DNA from: a virus
Virus record (IMG/VR): IMGVR_UViG_3300043219_000033
Span: 1 to 35,541 of that record
Length of the DNA stretch: 35,541 nt
Direction: 5' to 3' (one strand)
Positions 21,178 through 30,109 of this stretch are shown here, one piece after another. The stretch's first letter is position 1. Every line of letters starts with the position of its first letter. Made by a program: the position numbers and the translations under genes. Below the pieces are notes generated by a model, which worked only from the letters and a program-made list of their open reading frames with translations, did not search any database and was not told where the DNA came from.

Positions 21178-23418
21178 TTATATTTCTTTTTTTACCCCAC
21201 TTGGTAGAACCACAAATTTCACGCTTCCAAATCCAGGGAGTATATTACTGCCTAATTTCGTCTCTATGTTTACATTGTCAACTATATCAGCTAAATTACC
21301 ACTACCCTCTATTACCGTGAACTCTTGAAACTCAACGCCATCATCAAAATTAACAACGTCTAGAGATGCGTTTGTTGTGTTTAGTATAAATCTATCAGCC
21401 CCAAGTACTGAAGGGCTTTGATCCCCGTCTGTTATTAATAGCTTATCAACAGTATAACTAACCACATCAATTTGAGAGCTACCAATTAAAGACTTATCGA
21501 AATCAAATATTTCAAAGTGTCTAAATTTATAATTTGATGCTACAGTTGTACCACTTACGGGTACATTCATAAAAAATAGAGGTTTAGAATTTGAATCAAC
21601 ACCAACTATTATATATGCTTTCTGCCATGTATCATTATTTATTTTAGTCTTAAATTTCTCAGCTCCTACCTCTATTGTGTCAAATGAATATCCAAGTATG
21701 TTTGAGTCAAAAAAAGAGGCTAACCAAAAATCAACAGAGCTATCACCTGTGTTATTTTTGTATTCAAAACTTATAACCTTAACTCCCTTTGAAAATGATT
21801 TTAAATTAGGCTCAAACTTCATTTGTGCGGACACATCACCGCCTACATGATTAAGTTCAATTATAGGTATTCCACTCTCTAAAATATTGTTTATTTCAAT
21901 ATTAGTTCCGCTGTAATTTTCTTTTTCGATCCCTTGTAGTTCTAGGTTTGAATAAGTGTTAATGTCGTTTATGTTCCCGTCTTTAGTTATAAATAACTCA
22001 TCAATAAACGCCTCGTTTTGTAATTGAGGCAAGGTGTCATATGTAAAAAACTCTAATCCACTATCTGTTAATGATAGCCATTTTTTATTATTGTTTGTTC
22101 TAAGTCTAAACCAACATCTATTTATTTTAACGTCTTGATTTGTAAATTCAAACTTAGGAAGATTAACAGCGTTAATTTCGTCTTTCTCGAAACCTATATA
22201 GCTATCAAATATCTGTACAATACCTAATCCGTTCCCATTTATAACTATGTCTTTATCGCATCTTTCGTAATGTACGTTTCCTATTTTTAATTGAGGTACT
22301 TCATTGCCCATGTCTATCTGAATCCCTATGTCTGAAATCTCACAAGCTAAATTAGATATTAACATATCCGAGCAATTATCTAACATCAAATTAGTTCCAT
22401 TATCAAAAGTAACTGTATTTCCAGAATTAGATAAGTAACATTCTGAAAGTACGGTAAACCCTTTTATATTTGTCAAGCTCATATTTACTTCAAAGTTTTT
22501 AACAAAAACATTTCTAAAAGTACAAACCCATGCTTGGCTAAAATTAATCCCTGTTCTTGCAGTGTCGTTTTCACCCTCTATAGTCATGCTTGATATTTCA
22601 GCGTAGCTCATAGAATCACCGTTTAAAATACCGTCACAATCTGTAAAATGTAAAGTAGTGCCCTCCATCGCTGACCCTGAGTATTTATTCTTACCATAAA
22701 AAGTTATTGAGGATGTAAAATTATACTGACTTCCTGTAAAATAAACCTCCCTTATTTCTCTTTCATTTGCAAAATCTATAGCTTTTTGAAATTGCACTGA
22801 ATTATCTGACAATGAAGTTGACGCTCCAAACCATTCTGGGTAAACTTCTTTTATTTTCCAAACGCCTAATAACCCGATGTTTCCTGTAAAAATCTGAACT
22901 AAACCTGCTGTTATCGCAGTATTGCCACCTGTCAAATCAAACCCGCCTAAATTAATTTGTGCACTTCTAAACTCTAAAGTTACCTCTTGCGGGATTGTTT
23001 TATTTGCGTCTAAAGTAAAGCTATTAGTAATCATCCATATACCACTAATTGAACCGCTTATTAACGTATCAAAGTCTGATAATGACATGACTAAGTGATA
23101 GCCGTTACTTGTATCGAAGTCACCTAAAAACAAATAACCCCCTGCCTCTGACGCTAAGTATATGTAGTATCCATCTTCGCCTGTTCCACTATCTCTAACT
23201 AGAAAAGGTGTGTTGTCTGAAGGAAGTGGTAAAACCGCCATTGCTAGCGCTATACTCGTGTATGTTTTGCCGTCTCCGTTTATAATAGAGTCAATATCTA
23301 AAGCGTGGCTATTTATTACGCTTTTCAATTGGTTCATATCTATATCCCATATTTGATTTACCCTAGTTTCTCTCGGGGATACCCCTTCCTTATCTAGCCA
23401 TGTTATTTTCTTTGACAT
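21178..23418 (-). CDS. Tail spike with parallel beta-helix, probable depolymerase (746 aa)
   Basis: Residues 1-40 (ITWLDKEGVSPRETRVNQIW then DMNQLKSVINSH) match the N-terminus of the neighbouring fibre, an anchor domain. About residues 190-430 show the beta-helix spike pattern: VYPEWFGAS, then QFQKAIDFAN, then short strand repeats with Asn-rich turns. The C-terminal third looks like a carbohydrate-binding or trimerisation beta-sandwich. It likely binds and cleaves surface polysaccharide of the host. Catalytic residues cannot be assigned by eye. Confidence 0.82.
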   Translation of the reverse strand: MSKKITWLDKEGVSPRETRVNQIWDIDMNQLKSVINSHALDIDSIINGDGKTYTSIALAMAVLPLPSDNTPFLVRDSGTGEDGYYIYLASEAGGYLFLGDFDTSNGYHLVMSLSDFDTLISGSISGIWMITNSFTLDANKTIPQEVTLEFRSAQINLGGFDLTGGNTAITAGLVQIFTGNIGLLGVWKIKEVYPEWFGASTSLSDNSVQFQKAIDFANEREIREVYFTGSQYNFTSSITFYGKNKYSGSAMEGTTLHFTDCDGILNGDSMSYAEISSMTIEGENDTARTGINFSQAWVCTFRNVFVKNFEVNMSLTNIKGFTVLSECYLSNSGNTVTFDNGTNLMLDNCSDMLISNLACEISDIGIQIDMGNEVPQLKIGNVHYERCDKDIVINGNGLGIVQIFDSYIGFEKDEINAVNLPKFEFTNQDVKINRCWFRLRTNNNKKWLSLTDSGLEFFTYDTLPQLQNEAFIDELFITKDGNINDINTYSNLELQGIEKENYSGTNIEINNILESGIPIIELNHVGGDVSAQMKFEPNLKSFSKGVKVISFEYKNNTGDSSVDFWLASFFDSNILGYSFDTIEVGAEKFKTKINNDTWQKAYIIVGVDSNSKPLFFMNVPVSGTTVASNYKFRHFEIFDFDKSLIGSSQIDVVSYTVDKLLITDGDQSPSVLGADRFILNTTNASLDVVNFDDGVEFQEFTVIEGSGNLADIVDNVNIETKLGSNILPGFGSVKFVVLPSGVKKEI

Positions 23419-23419
23419 A

Positions 23420-24391
23420 TTATGTAAAAATTATATTAGAGGTTTCTTTTTGTGTCGCCCATACTTTCATTGTGAATGATGAAAAATATTGCTGATTCGT
23501 AGGGTCTAGAAATAAATCAATAAATATACCGTCTGTTGTGCCGTCTAATGACTCGTTTATGTTGCCTATACGTCTTCTGTAGCTCGCGTCTACGAACTCA
23601 CCAGACGCATGATTTAAAGCTGCTACTTGTTCTATTTCTACTGTACTTCCTGTTACTTTAACAGTATATAAGTAAGTGTCCATTACGGCTGTTGTATTAG
23701 ATATAATATAGTTTGTGTCAAACGAATTTAACGTTATATCTGGAGTATCATTAAATTGCTCAAATGATAATTGAGCGAATCTGATCTCTGTTAAATCTAA
23801 ATCAGTAGTGCTAAATGTTAATTGTCCTTTCCACCATTTAGAACTTAAATAAGCATTTGAATAACCATGTATAGTATTTCCGTTTGGATCCGTAGAACTT
23901 GTGTTTATTGTTAATCCGTTTATAGATAGAATTTCCGTGTCAGCGGGTGTTTCTACTCCTGTATTTCTGTCTACGCTTGTTCCTGATATTGTAATGTTTC
24001 CTACAAGGTCTGAGCCCGCCAAAACTGCCGCCATCACTTTAGATATACCACCGTCTCCGATTATGGGAGTTCCTGAGTTTAATATAATCCCATCCTCTGA
24101 ATTGTTAATAAGTAAAGAACCATGAATACTATTTAAATCTGTTTTGTTGTTTAACGGGAAATCGAAAGGTATTAAAACAGGGTGGGAAGTTTCTACGGTT
24201 GCGGATCTATTCTGAAGATCCATAATGTCCAAAGTATTAACATCTGTTTCCTGCTCGACCGTTTCTAGTAAATCAGCGTTGTTATTTAACTTTAACTTGA
24301 TTTCGTTCATGTCGTCGTCCCAAACCTGATTTATATGAGTGTCTTTAGGTGTTACTCCTACTTTATCCGCGTATGTTATATGATCTGCCAT
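23420..24391 (-). CDS. Tail fibre protein with shared anchor domain (323 aa)
   Basis: Residues 1-45 (ITYADKVGVTPKDTHINQVW then DDMNEIKLKLNNN) match the start of the 746-aa spike. The remainder is beta-rich and Asn/Thr/Ser-rich, typical of fibres, with no helical core. It starts 1 nt before the preceding gene ends and ends 2 nt before the spike gene. Probably a receptor-binding or spike-holding protein. Confidence 0.78.
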   Translation of the reverse strand: MADHITYADKVGVTPKDTHINQVWDDDMNEIKLKLNNNADLLETVEQETDVNTLDIMDLQNRSATVETSHPVLIPFDFPLNNKTDLNSIHGSLLINNSEDGIILNSGTPIIGDGGISKVMAAVLAGSDLVGNITISGTSVDRNTGVETPADTEILSINGLTINTSSTDPNGNTIHGYSNAYLSSKWWKGQLTFSTTDLDLTEIRFAQLSFEQFNDTPDITLNSFDTNYIISNTTAVMDTYLYTVKVTGSTVEIEQVAALNHASGEFVDASYRRRIGNINESLDGTTDGIFIDLFLDPTNQQYFSSFTMKVWATQKETSNIIFT

Positions 24392-24855
24392 TATATTGTA
24401 ACGTTTAATAAGTAATTTAATGTTGATTGAGTATCTAATTGCGTTACAGGTTCACCATAGCCGATTATCTCAGCCGAGAAACTTATAAAACTGTCAATCT
24501 CTGCGTTGTTTGATAATACGTTTATGTATCCCATGCCGAAATCAGAATATCCTACTTTCTCGCTGTTAGTCTTCCAATTTACCTTAACCTTTGTTCTTTT
24601 TAATGTCTGTAAATCATCATAAGAAACGATACTACCGTTTTTATTAGTCCTAGACACAATTCCGTCAAATGATATATTAAAGCTCTGTAATGTAGGTATT
24701 GATGTTCTCCATCCGCCTGCATTTTGTCGCGTCGTAGTATCTAGCATTTCCGACTCTTCGCTAAAACTGTTAGTTGTTAAACATCCAATCGGTACATAAA
24801 CATCGCCTATGTATAAAAAGAGTAATTTATCTGTTCCTTTCTTAAAATCGCTCAT
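24391..24855 (-). CDS. Second tail-tube-like protein (154 aa)
   Basis: Its start (MSDFKKGTDKLLFLYIGDVY, then CLTTNSFSEESEMLDTTT) aligns with the major tail protein at 29229-29666 (MSDFIKGEDLVLYVHDGAAY, then CLTSNSLSQTQNIIESQT). Both fit the TP901-1-like major tail family. Located after the distal tail gene rather than before the tape measure, it may form a tail-tip ring or decorate the tube end. Confidence 0.75.
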   Translation of the reverse strand: MSDFKKGTDKLLFLYIGDVYVPIGCLTTNSFSEESEMLDTTTRQNAGGWRTSIPTLQSFNISFDGIVSRTNKNGSIVSYDDLQTLKRTKVKVNWKTNSEKVGYSDFGMGYINVLSNNAEIDSFISFSAEIIGYGEPVTQLDTQSTLNYLLNVTI

Positions 24856-26729
24856 TATATTATCGTTGGTTTTACCGTATTTCCATAGTCCAATGTCTTA
24901 ACATAGCTTATGTCGTTTAGTTCATTTCCTAATATCTGTCTAAAATCTGCCGATATTATATTTTTAGCAGTGTCATAACTGTACTTAATCGGCATAAATT
25001 GGAGGTTTAACCCCTCAATATCAATTACGCTAAGATAGTTAAAAAATCCGTAAGTATCACCAGAAAAAACCCTAGACGGCAATTGAGACATCCTAAGAGT
25101 CTCTTCCCCCATTATTTGAAGTATGGGTTTTTCTTCCGCTATTCCTTTTCTATTCCATGTTTCGGTTGGTGTGTCTGCGTTATTTTTATACAAAGTTCCT
25201 TCATAAAAATTCTCTTTACTGTCGCCTGTCGCTACTTCTTTTACATCTTCTATTTTTGAGCTCGGTTTTTCCGTCCTTTGTACAGTATGAAACTCACCAT
25301 TTACATCTGTGTTAGTACTTAGATTAGTTGTGACAATCATTTTTTTATACTCTATAAACCCAACAGGATTACTCCGGAAAGGTGTTGGGAAATTAACATG
25401 TATAGTTTTATCACCTTCAGCTCCTACAGGAGATTCAGGGGTGGTTATCTTTAAATCAACTATCTGTCCGTTAAGTATCTGAATAAAAACAGTATCTTCT
25501 ACACCTTCGTTAGCCCACTCTAGCGTCGTTTGATCTAAATAGTAAACAGTAACAATGTTATTAACATCTGTATTAGTTAATACTATTTGGTAAGGAACGA
25601 AAGTGAAAAACCCCGTATCATTTAGGTAATTAAATTCACACTGTAAAAATATATCTACAGTAGCTCCTTGGGTTATCGAAAATGGATTCGAAGCCATCTG
25701 AGGAGTTTGAAACGTATTTACCGTAATGTTAAAGCCTCTATCTCCTGACGTAATTGGCAATAGGTGACTATTAGATATTATTGTCATATTATCAATTATA
25801 CCATCACTTAAACTAACGAAATTAGGATTAGTAAATAGTTTTTGTAATCCACCATACTTATAATTAATCCTATAAGCTCCTATACTCGACACATTTCTAA
25901 GTGTCTGATTTGAATTACAATGGTGCAATGTCGCCCCTTTCCAATCGCTTCCAATAACCCTAGATAAATCTAATTGAATAGTAGGAGTCATAAAAGGAAG
26001 TCCTAAATACGTATAAGTGTAAAATGTAGCTGTACTGTTTAAGAATAATTGATTAGGCTTGTAGATATACCATTCACCATTTAATGATGTTAAAACAGCT
26101 CCAAATGGCTCTAATATATCTCTTAGCACTTCATCACAACTCATTATAGTTTCACCGTCGTCTTTAACGTAGCGTTCAGTATTTGCGTAAACATTCGTTA
26201 AGATGTCAACACTATTCGATAAACCTGTGTAGTAAATATCTATATTCGTGTTAATCTTTAGCGCTAATCCTGTGCGTAATAACGCTAATGATATTAATTC
26301 TAGGTATGTTTTTCGTCCTGTTATCGGCAAACCTGTTCCATCCTCTACGAATGACAAGTCTTTAAGGAACCCTAAACCGTCAATACAATCAAATGAAACT
26401 ATCCAATTAGTATTTACATACGACTCGAAAAAACCCTCTGGGTTTAGCCATCCGTTAAATAGCGTTACACTATCTCTTTTATACTCTACTCTAAACGTCT
26501 TTTCTTCTTCGCTCCATAGGTCGTTAAATGTTAATTGAGTGTCTGCTTCTAATTCTACTCTTAAGCCTTGTCCTCTAATCGCTTCTAATGGGTCATCTGT
26601 TTCAGAGTATGTAAGTATTACGTTACCGTCAATCTGTAATGAATCGCCTGTAAAGTCGTCATCATAGATATTAAGCCTGTGCTCTATATCTACAACATCA
26701 AAGTATTTTAAAAAGTATCGTAATGCCAT
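24855..26729 (-). CDS. Distal tail / baseplate hub protein (624 aa)
   Basis: Directly follows the tape measure, where distal-tail and hub proteins are encoded. The N-terminus (MALRYFLKYFDVVDIEHRLN) and LEAIRGQGLRVELEADTQLT match a conserved block in Bacteroidota siphovirus tail proteins. The segment FNGWLNPEGFFESYVNTNWI is also of this type. No lysin motif visible. Forms the tip adaptor between tail tube and fibres; the exact structural role is inferred from order. Confidence 0.7.
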   Translation of the reverse strand: MALRYFLKYFDVVDIEHRLNIYDDDFTGDSLQIDGNVILTYSETDDPLEAIRGQGLRVELEADTQLTFNDLWSEEEKTFRVEYKRDSVTLFNGWLNPEGFFESYVNTNWIVSFDCIDGLGFLKDLSFVEDGTGLPITGRKTYLELISLALLRTGLALKINTNIDIYYTGLSNSVDILTNVYANTERYVKDDGETIMSCDEVLRDILEPFGAVLTSLNGEWYIYKPNQLFLNSTATFYTYTYLGLPFMTPTIQLDLSRVIGSDWKGATLHHCNSNQTLRNVSSIGAYRINYKYGGLQKLFTNPNFVSLSDGIIDNMTIISNSHLLPITSGDRGFNITVNTFQTPQMASNPFSITQGATVDIFLQCEFNYLNDTGFFTFVPYQIVLTNTDVNNIVTVYYLDQTTLEWANEGVEDTVFIQILNGQIVDLKITTPESPVGAEGDKTIHVNFPTPFRSNPVGFIEYKKMIVTTNLSTNTDVNGEFHTVQRTEKPSSKIEDVKEVATGDSKENFYEGTLYKNNADTPTETWNRKGIAEEKPILQIMGEETLRMSQLPSRVFSGDTYGFFNYLSVIDIEGLNLQFMPIKYSYDTAKNIISADFRQILGNELNDISYVKTLDYGNTVKPTII

Positions 26730-28522
26730 TATCCGAATAATAAATTATCAGACCCGCCAAGAGCCTTGTTCCTATCTAATGTGTTTTTTAACACTCCTAT
26801 TAATTTTGTTCCTTGGATCTCAAATACAAATGTACCTCCTGATTGCCCGCTGCTGCTAGCTCTTGAATTACCACCGCTAAAACTTGAACGTCCTGAGAAG
26901 TCAGAACCTCCACTTCCTGCGCTTGATCCTCCACCGCTTCCCATGCTTGAACCTATACTTTTTGATTTAGAGCTAAACAATGAACCTAAAGCAATAAGCG
27001 CAATACCACCCGCAATAGCTAAATATGGATTTAAGGAGTTTAAAGCTAATTGAACAGCTAATAAGCCTACACCTATTGTTATAGCCATACCTCCTAATTC
27101 TGTTAGTATTCCGCCAAGAGCACCTAATAAGGCACCTCCTGCCGATTCTAGTATATTACCTCCAGACGCTAAACCCTCACCTATAGCCTGTCCAATACCT
27201 GCGAACGTGTTAACTATTCCTTCCTGTATTATTGCCGATGCGTTTCTATTGAATTGAACCAAAGCAGCTTCCATCTCACCGAAACTAATTTTCATGTTTT
27301 CAGGTACTATGTCTAAAACCGCACCGTACTTAATCTCTAATCTCTTTTCTGCTTCTAATTCGTCTCTTATCTTCTTGTTTATCTTTTCGGCTTGTAGTGC
27401 TGTTGTTTGCTCTAGTTTGCTAAATCCAACCGTAAGACCTTTTAATTCGTTGTCTATTATTTTACGTATTCCACCTCCAGAACCTCTTACGTTTAATGGA
27501 ATTATACCCCCTTGGGCTTCTACCTCTTTAGATAGAGCTGTGATATTACCGTGTAATGTTATTATGCTCTTAGCTGTAGCCTTAACTATCTTTAGTTGCT
27601 TCTCGTATCTTTGTTGTGTTCTTATCGCTGCTTCTGCCGTAGCTGAATCAATTAAAGCACCTGCCTTTTTTAGTGTATTATTTGCATTCTCGTTTGCAAT
27701 AGCTTTTTTACCTAACTTCTCTGATTCTCCTTTTAGTTTAAGTTCTAAAGTTAGTATCTTTTGGAAATTCTGGCTTATCAAAGTAGCTGCCGCCTGTGCT
27801 TTAGCTGTTTTTAGTATCGCTGCTGATAGTTCATTATATTTATCATCTAACCCGCCTACTAAAGCGTCCTCTTTCGTTACGTTGCTTAAATACGAGGGGT
27901 ATTTTTTCTTTAGTTCGTCAAACGCTTTTAACCTCTCCATGTTAGAAAGGTTATTATTGTCTAATTGTGATTTAAGTAATTTAAGGCTGGTAAGCTCTTT
28001 TGCGGCACTTTTAGCACCTTTTAATTGCGCTGCGTCTACTGCTTTTAGTTCTCCTACGAACTTTTCTAAGCTCTTTACTAGCTCCTCTTGCTTCTTCTTT
28101 AGTTTCTCGGCTTTATTAGCTGTAAAGTTTAATTTACTACCAAAACTAACCATTAATGAGGTAACAACCGATACAGCTAATAATATACCTGCGGGTCCTG
28201 CTAAAGTCTTTAACATACCTGACAATGCCGCTTTAGCTCCTCCTGTCTTAGTACTAAGGTTACCGAATTGCATTGTAAGCTGAGTAATGTTATTCGCCAC
28301 ACCTTGTATACCAAACGGTGCATCTTGTATGATCTGACTAAAAGAAGTCATTGCGGGTACTGCGTTACTTTTGACGGACTTAGCCATTTTATTGGTCTTA
28401 GTCGTCATTTTATCAGTCTTAGTACTAAAGCTTTTTAGGCTGTTTTCTGCTTTATTTAATCCTTTAGTAAGCCCTGCAACATCGGCTTGAATATCAACAT
28501 GTAAAGTATTATCATTTGCCAT
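26729..28522 (-). CDS. Tape measure protein (597 aa)
   Basis: Sets tail length. Long helical body with hydrophobic stretches (AGILLAVSVVTSLMVSF near residue 112, and GGMAITIGVGLLAVQLALNS with YLAIAGGIALIALGSLF near 470-510) and a Gly/Ser-rich tail before a short structured C-terminus (TFVFEIQGTKLIGVLKNTLD). The family ratio of about 0.15 nm per residue would suggest a tail near 90 nm. Overlaps the T chaperone by 11 nt. Confidence 0.9.
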   Translation of the reverse strand: MANDNTLHVDIQADVAGLTKGLNKAENSLKSFSTKTDKMTTKTNKMAKSVKSNAVPAMTSFSQIIQDAPFGIQGVANNITQLTMQFGNLSTKTGGAKAALSGMLKTLAGPAGILLAVSVVTSLMVSFGSKLNFTANKAEKLKKKQEELVKSLEKFVGELKAVDAAQLKGAKSAAKELTSLKLLKSQLDNNNLSNMERLKAFDELKKKYPSYLSNVTKEDALVGGLDDKYNELSAAILKTAKAQAAATLISQNFQKILTLELKLKGESEKLGKKAIANENANNTLKKAGALIDSATAEAAIRTQQRYEKQLKIVKATAKSIITLHGNITALSKEVEAQGGIIPLNVRGSGGGIRKIIDNELKGLTVGFSKLEQTTALQAEKINKKIRDELEAEKRLEIKYGAVLDIVPENMKISFGEMEAALVQFNRNASAIIQEGIVNTFAGIGQAIGEGLASGGNILESAGGALLGALGGILTELGGMAITIGVGLLAVQLALNSLNPYLAIAGGIALIALGSLFSSKSKSIGSSMGSGGGSSAGSGGSDFSGRSSFSGGNSRASSSGQSGGTFVFEIQGTKLIGVLKNTLDRNKALGGSDNLLFG

Positions 28523-28847
28523 TGTTCGCTTCTTTTACGTCTATTCTGTATTGTTCTTGTGCTTGTTTAATCCTTTCTGCCATAGAATCGGTTAAACCTG
28601 TTCTTTTGCTTCCTATCTTCCAAAAACTTTGCCTATTTTTAGGTAGTTTTTTAGGGTTTGCATGGAATCCTATTAATGAATTCCACGCTACCTCCCTAAA
28701 TCGTATATCTTCTCTCTCTTGTATTCTAGTGTAAGCGTAAGATCTTATTTGGAACTCAGCCCAAGTCATAGAATATACATATTCAAGATTTGGGCAATTG
28801 AGTTCTCCTAAAGCAAAAGAAATAATATCAGCTCCCCAATCTATTTT
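28512..28847 (-). CDS. Tail assembly chaperone T part, read by -1 frameshift from G
   Basis: In the -1 frame the sequence stays open from the A-run at the end of G: IDWGADIISFALGEL, then CPNLEYVYSMTWAEF, then the rest to 28512. The piece from the internal ATG at 28769 (MTWAEFQIRSYAYTRIQERE) is typical of T domains of G-T proteins. No start codon is needed if ribosomes slip, and the upstream coding sequence without an ATG is clearly protein-like. The fusion would be 231 aa. G-T binds tape measure and tail tube subunits during assembly. Confidence 0.8.
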   Translation of the reverse strand, partial: KIDWGADIISFALGELNCPNLEYVYSMTWAEFQIRSYAYTRIQEREDIRFREVAWNSLIGFHANPKKLPKNRQSFWKIGSKRTGLTDSMAERIKQAQEQYRIDVKEANNGK

Positions 28848-29206
28848 TTTTTTGGAGTGCTTTGTTTTTCTGGTGTACCTTCTTGTTTTGGTACGTTCTT
28901 GTTTAATGAATCCAGAAATGCACGTAAGAAACTAGCCATTAATTGCTCTGCGTCTTCTGTGCTTTTCTTGTATAGCAACTTATCAAGTTCTAGCTTTGTA
29001 AATTTAGGCTCTACACCGTCTAAATAACATTGATACTTATGGCTTTCATACATAAGAACAGGAATCCATTTAAACGTGTTCCTGTCTAGCTTTGCGCCTA
29101 TCTCTTGTACTGATAAGTCTAAGTTTTCTACACATTCACCAATAAAACCTAATCCAAAAGGAAAGGTTAATTTGACTTTATCTATCTTTAATTTTATTTC
29201 TTTCAT
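28841..29206 (-). CDS. Tail assembly chaperone G (121 aa)
   Basis: I start at MKEIKLKIDKVKLTFPFGLG (ATG 29206), 22 nt after the major tail stop; an upstream in-frame ATG at 29248 would overlap the tail gene by 20 nt and adds a low-quality extension. Length and position between major tail and tape measure are those of gpG-like chaperones. Ends in a Lys-rich tail at the slip site. Confidence 0.78.
   Translation of the reverse strand: MKEIKLKIDKVKLTFPFGLGFIGECVENLDLSVQEIGAKLDRNTFKWIPVLMYESHKYQCYLDGVEPKFTKLELDKLLYKKSTEDAEQLMASFLRAFLDSLNKNVPKQEGTPEKQSTPKKK
28844..28853 (-). promoter_or_regulatory. Programmed -1 ribosomal frameshift site (ten A)
   Basis: The G frame ends CCA AAA AAA AAA TAG within a run of ten A on the minus strand. 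Sliding back one base avoids the TAG at 28843-28841 and enters the T frame. Lambda-like phages use slippery heptamers at the same gene position. A weak downstream stem (TTGGG with CCCAA, GAG with CTC) may help. Confidence 0.78.
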
Positions 29207-29228
29207 TTCTATTTGCTTTAGGTTGTTA

Positions 29229-29666
29229 TTATGCTTCTGGATCAACAATTACTATTGCTCCACTACCTGCTAATGTACAGCTAAACGTGCTTAACTCGTC
29301 TCCTGCACCTGCATCTAATGATAAATCACCAACAATAGCAGTACCAAAATAAGCGTCTGTATCAGCTAGTCCTGTATCCATTTTCCAAGTTACAGAAGTT
29401 CCCATAATTGTATGTAAATAATCATGTGATGCCTTTGTTATTTGCGCTCCTGCTGATGTAGTGTCTATATACTGACCTTCTGCGCTAATCTCATAAGACT
29501 TTGTTCCTGCATCTTTGATAACTAATCCAGGATCGCACTTGGTTTGGCTCTCGATAATGTTTTGCGTTTGACTTAAGCTATTTGAAGTCAAACAGGCAAT
29601 TGGTCTATACGCCGCACCGTCATGCACATATAATACTAGGTCTTCACCTTTGATAAAATCACTCAT
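29229..29666 (-). CDS. Major tail protein (145 aa)
   Basis: Tail tube subunit of the TP901-1-like family. The N-terminus MSDFIKGEDLVLYVHDGAAY, the CLTSNSLSQTQNIIESQTKC segment and the acidic C-terminal half with TFSCTLAGSGAI fit. Short for a tube protein but within range. Encoded directly upstream of the chaperone and tape measure, the usual order. Confidence 0.88.
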   Translation of the reverse strand: MSDFIKGEDLVLYVHDGAAYRPIACLTSNSLSQTQNIIESQTKCDPGLVIKDAGTKSYEISAEGQYIDTTSAGAQITKASHDYLHTIMGTSVTWKMDTGLADTDAYFGTAIVGDLSLDAGAGDELSTFSCTLAGSGAIVIVDPEA

Positions 29667-29677
29667 TGTTACTGTGT

Positions 29678-30109
29678 TTAATTAATTAAAAATTCTATTC
29701 TTATAAACTTACGAAATACTATTTTAGTGTCCGTAGTTGTGTCTAAATCGTTAGGGAATGATTGTGTTTGTGTTTGTATGGTTAACCCGCTTGCACCATC
29801 TAATACTAGACTGTCCGTTAACTCTCGTACTTTGTCTAGTATATTATCTGCTAGTAAGCGACTCCCTGTATTACCGCTTAATAGATAAGATGTGAATATC
29901 TCTAGTAATATCTGAGACTCCCATTTATCAGCGCATTTATTAGTCTTATCAACTATGCTAGATTGCCCTTGCATTAATACATAGTTGCTTTTATTAGCTC
30001 CTGTAACACGCATATCGAAACACGGTATAGTTTTAGTATCAACAACTATATTATTGATAGCGTCGAACACTGCTTTACGTATGTATTTGTCAGGTAGCGT
30101 CTTAATCAT
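29678..30109 (-). CDS. Tail terminator / completion-like protein (143 aa)
   Basis: Between gp10-like protein and the major tail protein, the place of tail terminators that cap the tube. MIKTLPDKYIRKAVFDAINN and a central CADKWESQILLEIFTSYL pattern resemble the DUF3168/gp17-like group. The call rests mainly on order. Overlaps the preceding stop by 4 nt. Confidence 0.65.
   Translation of the reverse strand: MIKTLPDKYIRKAVFDAINNIVVDTKTIPCFDMRVTGANKSNYVLMQGQSSIVDKTNKCADKWESQILLEIFTSYLLSGNTGSRLLADNILDKVRELTDSLVLDGASGLTIQTQTQSFPNDLDTTTDTKIVFRKFIRIEFLIN

Noticed and set aside
26829-26840. TACATTTG inside the tape measure gene as a promoter
   Set aside because: No TTG upstream at a usable distance and no gene start follows; expected by chance in AT-rich DNA.
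27294-28283. Long plus-strand open frame (329 codons) opposite the tape measure
   Set aside because: Low-complexity hydrophobic translation caused by the complement of the helical tape measure sequence; no promoter or leader on that strand.
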